DNA from: Fragilaria crotonensis
Lineage: Eukaryota > Bacillariophyta > Fragilariophyceae > Fragilariales > Fragilariaceae
DNA length: 64,000 nt
Reading direction: 5' to 3'
Assembly (NCBI GenBank): GCA_022925895.1
Contig: JAKSYS010000013.1
Coordinates: forward strand, 124,001 to 188,000
Both the position numbers and the translations under genes were made by a program. Under the pieces are notes generated by a model that saw only the letters and a program-made list of their open reading frames with translations, was not told the DNA's origin and did no database searches. This document shows positions 55,509 to 64,000 of this stretch, piece by piece. Positions within the stretch are counted from its first letter, which is position 1, and every line of letters begins with the position of its first letter.

Positions 55509-58449
55509 TCATCGTCTGTTGATGTTGCCAGTACCAGGTACTTGTACTGTACGTGGTAGCAAGTTTCTGTCATTGCATCACTCCGCTTCAACGCGTGACC
55601 CATGACTCATGACTGTGTCAATAGTCAATAGTCTACTCTCATTTCAGCTTTACCAGTATTCGGCTGGATTAAGGGAGGTATTTTCAAAATCGCGTTCCTT
55701 TTGGACTCTTTTCTTAACATCCAGAATTTAAGCTGGATCAGTCACCTAAAATTGTGTTTTATGAATGAAGTTTACACAAGAAATTTACAGACACCCGATA
55801 TCCTCAATGCACTGAAATCAGGGACATCTTTTTTCTCGACACACTATCACAGCAGCAGCACGACACAGTGCAATTATACTCTGACTTCTCAGGCTCGTTC
55901 TTATCGAGACCATGTTTTCACTACCTTCATCTCTAAAAAATCCGCATGTATACTTTGGCTGATTTGTGTTTCTCAGATTCCTTGCCATGTGAAGAAGGTG
56001 GTGAAGCTCATTCCATTCATGTTGTACTAGTAATCTCTCCGCTTCATTTCTTCAAGTCACAAATTGGTTCCACGTGACAGCAGTTGAAGACCGCATCGAT
56101 GTTTCAATGTGATTGGTTAAAAACGCGTCTATCGTACCCCATCGTTCGTCACCGGATTGCTGTATCCAAAGCGTTTTGTTGCCATCTGTCTTGCACTTCT
56201 TTCCAATTCCCACCAGAACTTACATGGGTGACCGACCAGGATCTGTAGAACTTTGCCCTTGGTCTTGAGGTGGATTGCAACCAAAAGAGTAACAACTATG
56301 GACAGGAGAATCTTGTTGCACAAGCGGTAATGGTCACCTTGAACTTTAAAGAGATTGTTGTGAATCTTACAGTTTTCATGGTCAGCAATCTCCAGCAACT
56401 ACTACTATGCAAGAATCTTGACATTATGAATTGTGGGTCACTTTCCAATAGCAACATATTTTTCCAATAGTATCATTCTTGTCCCTTCTCAAGCCTGCAT
56501 CCCCCCCCCATTGTTATATTTTAACATGAAACAAGGAGAGGAATGATTGAATTGTGGGGAAAATGATCCATGCAAAAGTGCTGGTTTGCACGCACTTGAC
56601 ATGAAGCCGTCGGCGAGTACTTCGAGCTTAGCTACTGCTTCGCCAATAACTCCTCAATGGATTTCGTTCCAATTGTGATGATCAAACATGACAACAGATC
56701 GCCTGATGGCGTCTCAAACATTTCTGACACCACATTTTGGCTGACATGGGTATTTGAGTTCATAAAAAATTATACTGCTGTACTCCATACTACTACGTAC
56801 TAAGTGCCCACTTGAGAAAGCCCGATTGGGCAACAAGAAATTGGCTTGATATACATGCACCGTTGATTGAGGTAAGCCTTCAATGCACTAAGGCTACAGC
56901 CATCACAAGGAATGAGGTCCATACCCCAGTACTTTGGACATCAGCAGTAAACTACGGGAGGATAGTACATAAGTGAGTGCGACCTTGCTTGCACAAGGTA
57001 AGGTTACACCGCCCGCATGGGTTGAATGAATGCATCTGGTATGGATATTGTGGCAGTATGTAAAAAAGATTTCTGTTGCTTCAGATTTTGTCTTACATGG
57101 GTATTTGAATTTTGGAAATTTGCACTAGTATGCTTCATTTGGTAGATCACCAGCATTTGGAGCAGGAGCTCATGATGACAACAAGCAAATCATCAAAATG
57201 CATTGCTCAGAGGAAAATACTAAACATCATTACCTACCGCAAACGACACTAGTAAATTGTTGGTCTCCAGATATGCAAATCCTAATGATGATTGATGCAG
57301 TTCATTGCTTTGACTAGGTGTCAGCATCCTCCCTTTGGTGTCACAGAAGACAAGTACCTAATGTGCCCAACAAAATATCAAACTCAATTTGACATTCCAA
57401 GGGTAAAGGCTGTCATGTCTTCATAAAGCGCCAAGCATCAATCCTGTGCAGTCAAATCTAGCATTGGCGTAAGGAACTTGAATTCCAGCAACTGTCATGT
57501 TCCATCAACTCTTCAAAGTCAACATCCATGGCAGTAGAACAAATCAAAGTCTCTGAGAAGTTGGGCCAAGACATCCCAAAATGCGTACTATGATGCAGTT
57601 CCACTGTCTCGTCAAGGAAGAACCAGAAGAGCTGTTTGCTGTTTTTCTCCGCTCAGATGGTGATTTGTAGCTATGCTTGAATGGATGAGTGACAACCAAC
57701 AAGCCACTGTTCATAAGTGTTCACCAAGTATTAACACCTTCCAAAAAGCAATTAACAATGAAACACTAATGCTGTGATCAAGACTAGTGGAGTCCCAGGT
57801 TGTTATTTTCAGTTGATGACGACAATGAGCCTGCTCCCATAAATATTCTGACTGTGGTCAACACTGCAAATGATGAGATGTACACAAGGACATGATGTGG
57901 AAGTGAACCTTTGGATGCAAGAACGGTGATTGGTGTCAACAATCATGTGCAGCCAACATTAGTGAGTGCGGATGCATCAATGCAGCCAGCAGCATTCTGT
58001 TTTGTTCTTTTAACTCCATTTTTTTGCCGCTTGAGTACTTCAAAACCACAACAATTCTCCAGGCATTAAGTGGAGCACTTTTGAATCCCTTGACATGATG
58101 GGATGAGTTTCTTCTATTCATTTCCATCCATTTGCTCAATAAGCGGCACGAAACCATCATGGATTTGATGCGTCTCAAGGGATATACACCTCGACAGCAA
58201 AAAGACATCAACCTAGCACGCATTCATCTTCATTCAACCACTCCTTTTGAGCTTGTGGACACTACCGAGGCCTCAGACGCGGGTCCACAATGCGTAAAGG
58301 GGTGCAACCTTTGCACAAGGGTCCCTTGGCCGCGTTTCAGGGGCGCCAATTGATAACCCAAATGAAAACAAATGATACAGCGCGCCGCATCAATTCACAC
58401 AGTCCGGCGGTTTTCAAAACCCGGTTAGCGGCCTGGCAATTCGTTTTGG
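55509..58449. other. Degenerate spacer, probably old transposon debris
   Basis: No intact gene. AT-rich with scattered short readings. 58132-58353 (LMRLKGYTPRQQKDINLARI) resembles reverse-transcriptase-associated wording in diatom retroelements, but weakly. A C-run (CCCCCCCC) lies near 56502. The whole stretch is absent from the matching position of the duplicate unit near 61945. Confidence 0.4.
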
Positions 58450-59760
58450 GTACTACATGATCACGACACCAATGTCGACGATGACCGGCATCAGAAAACA
58501 CAGCAGGGCAGCCGAGGCAGCGCTCATGTCTGAATTCGCACAAATGGTGGATAAATCGGTATTTTGAGGCCTTTGTTGATCCTATCTTGCTGTCCAGAGT
58601 CCAGCGCTCACAAAAGGGCAGCAATGAAAGCACCTAGCAACCTTATGAAAGATAAACAGTTCAAAGCCTTAAGGGAAGAATGGTTGCTGGTGGTAGGGCA
58701 AAATGCAACCTACAGAGCCCGGGTTGCTGCCACCCCAGTGAAGAGGGACCATTTTCATGTGGACAATTGTACCGATAGTAGTTGTGGCCAAAGTTCTTCA
58801 TGTGTCCATCAGGCTGAGAATGGCTGGACCTATTGCTGGTAGTCAGTTGCCTTTGTAGTACATGAGTGTTGAAGAGCACGATGCCAGATGAAGCAAAGCT
58901 GCCTCACATGACTTTCGGAATACCTCAAGCGATCCACGGGCCCCTTTGGAGCGGATGACCTAGGCACATTAAGTTTGGTGGACATGGCATATGCTGCTGT
59001 CCACCTGGACATGAAGAGTCAGACCAGCAGGGTTGTGTCTCTGGGAATTGGAGTGATTGTGTGAATAGGAATCGGTGTGATTGTGTGAATATCCAGATGA
59101 CAAAAGTTGAACATGAAAAGTTTGTCGCAGGCCGAGTTCGGGGGGGGGGGGGGATGGCGCAACCGACTATCTCCAAAACACCATCTGGGTTAAAATGTTC
59201 CTACTAGAAGCCCAAGTACAAACGGTCAACACAAGCATACTGGAACAGGACAATGAGAGTGCAAATAAAGTTGCACATCAATGGACAATTATTTGCAGGG
59301 TCCAGATCAGCCAGGGCACATCAACATCAAATACTTTTGGATGAATGATTGGAAAAAAGCGGAAGAGAGAATTACAGTAAAGCAGTGCACGTCCCTGCAG
59401 ATGCTCAGAAATTTCTTCACGAAACCATTACAGCAGGTAGAACTTTTCCGAATATTCAGCAACGTGCTACTGGGATACAACATGTATGCACCCTTGGTCC
59501 TGCCCCACCTCCATTGCTCGAGGAGCATGTTGGAAAAACGACGACCGAATGATAGTGAGACCGGACAAATGAGCAACAAAGATCCGGCAAGCGTACCGTC
59601 ACGAAAGGCATCGGTAGTATCCTGGGCTGACATGGTGAGAGGGGAGTCACGACAAAATGGCTTTTCGCGAATGATACATGGGTGGACTCCGCGTGGTGCT
59701 AGGCGCCTTGAAGGTTGTTTCGAGCTCATTCTCTAAAAACAGTCCAGTCAGTATTGAAAG
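58450..59760 (+). mobile_element. Decayed Copia fossil (RT start to RNase H end)
   Basis: Approximate extent. Near 58460-58660 the residues resemble the start of a Copia reverse-transcriptase region (ALMSEFAQMVDKSVF). Near 58980-59040 they resemble the RNase H start (VDMAYA...DMKSQTS), and near 59310-59470 its end (INIKYFWMNDWKK, FFTKPLQ). It is a different lineage from the young element at 7350. Much broken, with no LTRs seen, so it is old. A 14-base G run lies at 59140-59153. Confidence 0.65.
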
Positions 59761-59915
59761 AGTATGATTGGCACCTTACTAAGGACTATCAGTACTACTA
59801 GTAGTTAGATACCAATCATGGGTAAAGAGTTGAACACTCTAACATACCTCGGGTGAGGTTAGTTTTACAACAGCATAGCATGCAGTGCACTGGAAGCAAG
59901 ATCATGCCATTTGAA

Positions 59916-60270
59916 CGTAGAAAATTATGGCATCCAAATGGCCTTTGCCAAATAGTTCCGTGCCAATGTCAGATAACATACCATGTTGTTCTCGTCCTCT
60001 CTAGCCATGATAAAGCCTGCCAACCAAACGCACGTCGTGGTTACAGGGGAGATCCATGTACGCGCGAAATAGAGGTTGCCTGGTGCCATGGTTTTTCTCG
60101 CGCACAAACAAGCACGTCGCGGCTTCAGATTAGAGCTTCACGTATCTTAATAGCGTAGACGTTAGGAACATTACAGGCGCGATATCATGTTTTCTCCGAA
60201 AGCGCAACAAAGATGAAAACATGCGCGTTCGGAGATTTTCAAGGTTGCTTGAAACCGCGGTGTCTCAGCT
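59916..60270. repeat. Right part of the duplicated unit, copy A
   Basis: Diverged copy of about 61945-62350: shared GGCATCCAAATGGC-like start, CAGATAACATACCA, ATGATAAAGCCTGCCAACCAAACG, GGGGAGATCCATGTACGCGCG and GGCGCGATATCA. It forms part of the upstream region of the gene at 60570. Confidence 0.8.
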
Positions 60271-60569
60271 AATGTTCTGTTTTCCTCGCGCGTTGATTGG
60301 TGGGATCTTCCATCGCGTGTGATACAGTAGCAGAAGCAGTAATAAAGCAACGGAAACCTTCTGTACAGTAAATAGAATTCTACTTAACAGAAATGGTACT
60401 CGACACTCGACAGGAGTCTTGCCTCGTCAAATCTCAGATCCAAGATTGCGTGAAACTGAGCTGGTGCAGGATTCTAGAAGTGCACACAAAACACAAAACA
60501 ACACAGTTGAGCTCGATAAATCGAGAAACAAACCAGCAAAAGCCTCTCTACGACACTTCGGCCATCATC

Positions 60570-61628
60570 ATGGATCAGGAAAAATCCCGGAAGAAGGGCG
60601 TGAAGTCTAAGGAAACGACAGATGACGACGTTCTGACTTTTAATACAGAGAAGACAGAGGAGAAAGGGAAGAAGACAGAGAAGAAGAAGGCCGCCAAGAA
60701 AGCCGACAAGGAGGATTCCGAGGACGCAGAGACGGTTCGGATTGAAACGGCCATTTTGTTGAAGGACCTTATTGTCAATTTCTGTAACAAGCTCACTAAC
60801 GATCTTGAACCCTTCGCTTCTGCTGATGACGATCAGACGAAGCGACAGTACGATGCGCTCAAGAAATCCTGCGAAGAATTACTTGAATCGATTTACGACT
60901 TCCATGATTTCGTGATGAAGTTTCATGCGGTTTTCCCTACTCTCGAGGAGCTTCTTTCATCTACAAAAGAGGGCAAAAAAGCTTTTGCATATTTCCAGGA
61001 GTGGCACGATGTGTGCTGGGATAAAAAATCTAAGCAGCCAATGGAATTTGTTCATGTGTCGAAGAAGCTTGTCAAGAAATCAGAGGAAAAGAAGACTAAG
61101 AAGAACAAGAAGGAAGCAGAGAAGCCAGAGAAAGGAAAGGCGGAGGGGTACGACGAGAATGCCGAGAAGCCAGAGAAACAGAAGAAGAAGGGGTCCGACA
61201 AGGAAGATGAGAAGGCAGCCAAGAAAGCCGCAAAGAAGGCTCTCGAGAAAGCAGAGAGGGAACGGAATGACACTCGCTATTTGACGAAGAAACTTGCAGT
61301 AATTTTCTATAAGAAGCTCACTGGATATCTTCAATCCTTGGCTTCTGATGGGGACGATAAGGCGAGGGCAAAGTGTCATATGCTCTTGATAGAGTGCGAT
61401 GAATTATTCGGCACGACGCACGACTTCAAGGCTTTCGTGATGAAGGTTCATGCGCTTTTCCCAACTCTCGAGTATCTTCTTTCATCCAAAAAGGGGGACA
61501 AGGAAGTTCGTAAATACCTCGAGACGTGGCACGATGTGTGCTGGGATAACAATTCTGATGAGCCAATGGAATTCCTTCAGGTGTACGATGTGCTTCGCTC
61601 GCTTGATTTGGATGAGTTCGGCTTTTAG
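60570..61628 (+). CDS. Two-copy member of the HAFPTL/WHDxCWD domain family
   Basis: 352 residues from the ATG at 60570, which matches the start of the paralogue at 53484; the frame is open further up, but that part is flank. Residues 1-55 are Lys/Glu-rich. The first domain covers about residues 57-165 (CEELLESIYDFHDF, FHAVFPTLEELLSS, WHDVCWD). A Lys/Glu/Ala linker runs about 166-232 and is probably a single charged helix. The second domain covers about 236-345 (CDELFGTTHDFKAF, VHALFPTLEYLLSS, WHDVCWD), followed by a short acidic end, LDLDEFGF. The two domains are more alike than either is to the single domain at 53484, so an internal duplication followed or accompanied the gene duplication. 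Soluble; function unknown. Confidence 0.85.
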   Translation: MDQEKSRKKGVKSKETTDDDVLTFNTEKTEEKGKKTEKKKAAKKADKEDSEDAETVRIETAILLKDLIVNFCNKLTNDLEPFASADDDQTKRQYDALKKSCEELLESIYDFHDFVMKFHAVFPTLEELLSSTKEGKKAFAYFQEWHDVCWDKKSKQPMEFVHVSKKLVKKSEEKKTKKNKKEAEKPEKGKAEGYDENAEKPEKQKKKGSDKEDEKAAKKAAKKALEKAERERNDTRYLTKKLAVIFYKKLTGYLQSLASDGDDKARAKCHMLLIECDELFGTTHDFKAFVMKVHALFPTLEYLLSSKKGDKEVRKYLETWHDVCWDNNSDEPMEFLQVYDVLRSLDLDEFGF

Positions 61629-61799
61629 ATCCTCTAACCCGACAGCCGACAGGCATGAAGGCATTTCAAATACGACCAAAAATGATTTGTAGCCTGCACT
61701 AAGTGATAGATATCCTAATTGCCTGAGCCGGAGCCGCATCTACACGTATGTAGTCGCACGGACATCTCGCATGCGTAGCGCGACGTATTCCTGCGATTG

Positions 61800-62350
61800 C
61801 CCAAGGAAAGCACCTTGAAGGCGGCCAGTGGAGGCACGGCATCCTCACTGTACGGAGGAGTAAGAATACTGCCATTGACGAACCAGCCTCATCAAATGAC
61901 TTGTCTTTTCCCTTCCTGTGACGTCGGCATATGCGAACGCACCAGGCGGCAACATAGAAATTTTGGAATCCAAATGGCATATCTTGCCCGTGCCGATGTC
62001 GGATAACATACCAATGTGTTCTTCTTCTCTTCTTATCTCCTGTCCAGACGTGCTGCGCCAAATGATTGGCATGATAAAGCCTGCCAACCAAACGTATGTC
62101 CTGCTCAGCAACGATTTGGTGCTGTTACCCCGGGGAGATCCATCTATGTACGCGCGTAATAGACCTTGTCTGATTTCATCGTAACGTAACGTTCGTCTTG
62201 GTTTTTCTTTCGGCGTACGCACAACGTCAGCTTCAGCATATGTTGCAGCTTCAATTAAGAATCTGAATACCGTTGACATGAGGCGCGATATCAATTTTTC
62301 TACGGAAGACACTCAACAAAGCTAAAACGTGCTCGTGCGAAGACGTTTCA
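61800..62350. repeat. Duplicated unit, copy B (uninterrupted)
   Basis: 61800-61945 matches 54755-54895 (AAGGCGGCC-GTGGAGGCACGGC; GTACGGAGGAGTAAGAATAC; CATCAAATGACTTGTC). 61945-62350 matches 59916-60270. In copy A the two halves are 5.0 kb apart; here they touch. On the minus strand the first half still encodes the membrane-tail fragment AAWCVRICRRHRKG and KSFDEAGS. No third domain-family gene follows. Confidence 0.8.
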
Positions 62351-62756
62351 TGGTGCATGAAAAAGATCCGAGTCGAAACCACCAGAGTGACGATTTTTGA
62401 CGTCAGCATGTAGAGTCCCTACACAAAGTTACTGTAGAAAATAAATGCCACGCGTAGCTTCTTTATAATGGGAATCTTGACAATCATTTTTTTTAATTTG
62501 TGTTCAACAGATCACTCAACTTGTATCTTGGCGTATCACGTACGAGTACTCGTACTCCGTTTATCACGCATCACGCAGTGCTCAGCTACTCGAGTGCGCA
62601 ACAACTCCAGTCTTCTACTCGAGTACTGGCTCGGGTACACACACTCGGAGTATAGTGTATGGCTTATTTCACTCCGAGACCGCATATCGTTGGGGCTCGT
62701 AGACTTGGTACTTTAAAAATTTAGTTGAACCTTAAATCCCTTATCGAATCATATTC
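62351..62756. other. Spacer, GTAC-rich
   Basis: 62535-62660 is dense in CGAGTACTCG-type words. The rest is the 3' flank of the transposase gene. No gene recognised. Confidence 0.5.
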
Positions 62757-64000
62757 TCATGTATCACGTTGCTTCGTTTCATTGTTTAATGCGTGCGTAA
62801 CAAGATCCTCAATTGCTGGTGACACAAAGCTATTTACAAACCCTGCATCAAAGTCAACAGCAGCGCGGTGTGTCTTGAACTCTTTCATGAGACGTTCAAT
62901 AAGAGGTAAGGTGAGGGTTGGAGTATCGTTCTTGTCACCGTTATTCAACAGCATCCGTTGGTGAAGTGCATAGTAGGCACAGATGTATGATCGTGCTCGT
63001 CGTGAGAGTTTTCGTACAGTATCTGTTGTGAGGACATCTCTGCTTGCACATTCGTTCACTAACACCTTGAACGATGCCTTTCCCTTTTTAGAATTCAGCG
63101 GCATTTTGCGGTATACACTCTTCGCTACACCCCAGCTATACTCGATTCCTTCACCAGCCATTTCGGCGTGGAACTTTGGAGTTATCAGAACGGAGACACC
63201 AAGCATATGCCCAACATGCTGCAATGCCGTCATCTCTTCAGCAAAATCGAGGCAACTAGCCATCAAGTACTTCAAGCTCCAATTTTCTGCTCCTTCAACT
63301 ACGCCGCCATCATCATCCTTTGGAATATCCATGGTGTATTTATCGATTTGATTGGTATCGATCCAACCTCGCTCCCACAAAACTTGAAGAAGACCTTTTG
63401 GCTGACCAGTCCAACCTTTTTTATCCCTTGTCCGTTCGACTCTGAGATCTATATTCTTGTCTCTTGCAATTTGTTGCAATTCTGTCAACCGATATTGACG
63501 ACGCTCGCTTAAAACGTCGAATTGACGAAGCTCAGATTTGAGCTCTGCAATTGTCTTGTTTCGCAAATTCCTTGCACCTGGTGGTGCCGGAAGCAAACGA
63601 TCATGCCGGTTCAGTTCCCGCTCCTCGGGTGACATCCAGAACGGACCCTCGTCGTCAGATGTGAACACAAACGACTGTGTATCACCAACTTGTAAGGTAC
63701 GTTCGTGCATTCCCAGGTAACCATCATGATCTTTTATCTTTGACTCACGCATCATCGGCTGCGCTCCTCCGTAGTTTTTGTTCATTCTGTAAGCATCTAA
63801 ACCGCCGGTTAACTTTTTCGCATGTCCCTGTGAATGATCGAACAAGAAAACAAAATCAAAGTGCGGGTAGATAACTTTGATACAGTCGACACAATCCTCA
63901 AACTGTATTGACATATGATTGTAAGTCCAGTATCCTTCGTTGTTTGCTCCCAATTCGAAACTCACGACAAATTTTGCCTCCTGCAGGTCCTTCTTAGCAA
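62757..64000 (-). CDS. DDE-type transposase, C-terminal part, runs off the window
   Basis: The minus-strand frame is open to the right edge (AKKDLQEAKFVVSFELGAN precedes the first shown part), so the N-terminus lies outside. Landmarks are DFVFLFDHSQGHAKK (a catalytic-type Asp), YGGAQPMMRESKI, KGWTGQPKGLLQVLWERGWI, LQHVGHMLGVSVLITPKFHA, and AGEGIEYSWG, with a likely catalytic Glu. The order Asp...D-S-GH...GxPKG..QVLWERG...PKxH.E..GEGIEY.WG recurs, as I recall, in many diatom genes annotated as DDE-superfamily endonuclease. The superfamily is uncertain. No terminal inverted repeat is seen on the left, within 62400-62757. The seen part is unbroken, so the element may be young or the gene domesticated. 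Confidence 0.75.
   Translation of the reverse strand, partial: AKKDLQEAKFVVSFELGANNEGYWTYNHMSIQFEDCVDCIKVIYPHFDFVFLFDHSQGHAKKLTGGLDAYRMNKNYGGAQPMMRESKIKDHDGYLGMHERTLQVGDTQSFVFTSDDEGPFWMSPEERELNRHDRLLPAPPGARNLRNKTIAELKSELRQFDVLSERRQYRLTELQQIARDKNIDLRVERTRDKKGWTGQPKGLLQVLWERGWIDTNQIDKYTMDIPKDDDGGVVEGAENWSLKYLMASCLDFAEEMTALQHVGHMLGVSVLITPKFHAEMAGEGIEYSWGVAKSVYRKMPLNSKKGKASFKVLVNECASRDVLTTDTVRKLSRRARSYICAYYALHQRMLLNNGDKNDTPTLTLPLIERLMKEFKTHRAAVDFDAGFVNSFVSPAIEDLVTHALNNETKQRDT

Noticed and set aside
60393-60569. Longer N-terminus for the two-copy domain gene
   Set aside because: The paralogue's start aligns with the ATG at 60570, and the upstream stretch matches the non-coding flank of that paralogue.
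1-64000. CRISPR arrays, Polinton-type capsid genes or bacterial operons
   Set aside because: No regularly spaced identical repeats, no capsid or packaging genes and no polycistronic layout were seen.

Overview
The window looks like nuclear DNA of a pennate diatom. The signs are several leucine-rich-repeat (LRR) membrane proteins of the diatom type, a Copia element with the odd WHVDD reverse-transcriptase motif of the diatom CoDi lineage, a presequence with a diatom plastid cleavage context (A|F), short GT-AG introns, and large Gln/Asn/Thr-rich proteins. Spacers are rich in GTAC-containing words and hold few recognisable genes. Both strands are used and nothing resembles an operon.

Layout. 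0-6.4 kb: two orphan genes and a 30-bp tandem array between GGCCGG patches. 6.5-13.3 kb: one host gene on the minus strand, split by a young Copia element at 7350-12872 with identical 250-bp LTRs and the target duplication GAAAT. Directly after the 5' LTR, where a primer-binding site should lie, is a 15-nt exact complement of the LTR's own interior. 14.2-15.1 kb: remnant of a retroelement-associated protein. 15.9-17.0 kb: a protein with a probable PP1-docking motif. 17.3-30.6 kb: three LRR genes on the minus strand, with an ABM-fold membrane protein and a four-helix membrane protein between them. 31.5-35.8 kb: an INPP4-type phosphoinositide 4-phosphatase, tail to tail with a small secreted protein. 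37.1-38.9 kb: a second protein with the PP1-docking signature. 41-45.3 kb: a TKL-like kinase, a plastid membrane protein and a secreted or plastid protein with a YaeQ-like block. 45.6-49 kb: a three-exon double-SANT/Myb protein. 50.1-52.3 kb: purH (ATIC) with an in-frame TGA. 53.5-62.4 kb: a tandem duplication carrying an unrecognised domain (HA[VL]FPTL ... WHD[VA]CWD), a decayed one-pass membrane protein and a decayed Copia fossil. 62.8-64 kb: the C-terminal part of a DDE-type transposase.

Biology. purH serves purine synthesis. The INPP4-like phosphatase, the kinase and the two PP1-docking proteins point to phospho-signalling. The LRR proteins are probable surface receptors or adhesion proteins. 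Two plastid or secretory proteins lie side by side.

Caution. Five membrane or LRR loci are interrupted ten times. Every interruption is a one-base-short (-1) frame change, while about 18 kb of other coding sequence has none. This may be a locally unpolished assembly, decay, or something less usual. Gene models there should be read as loci, not as proven pseudogenes.
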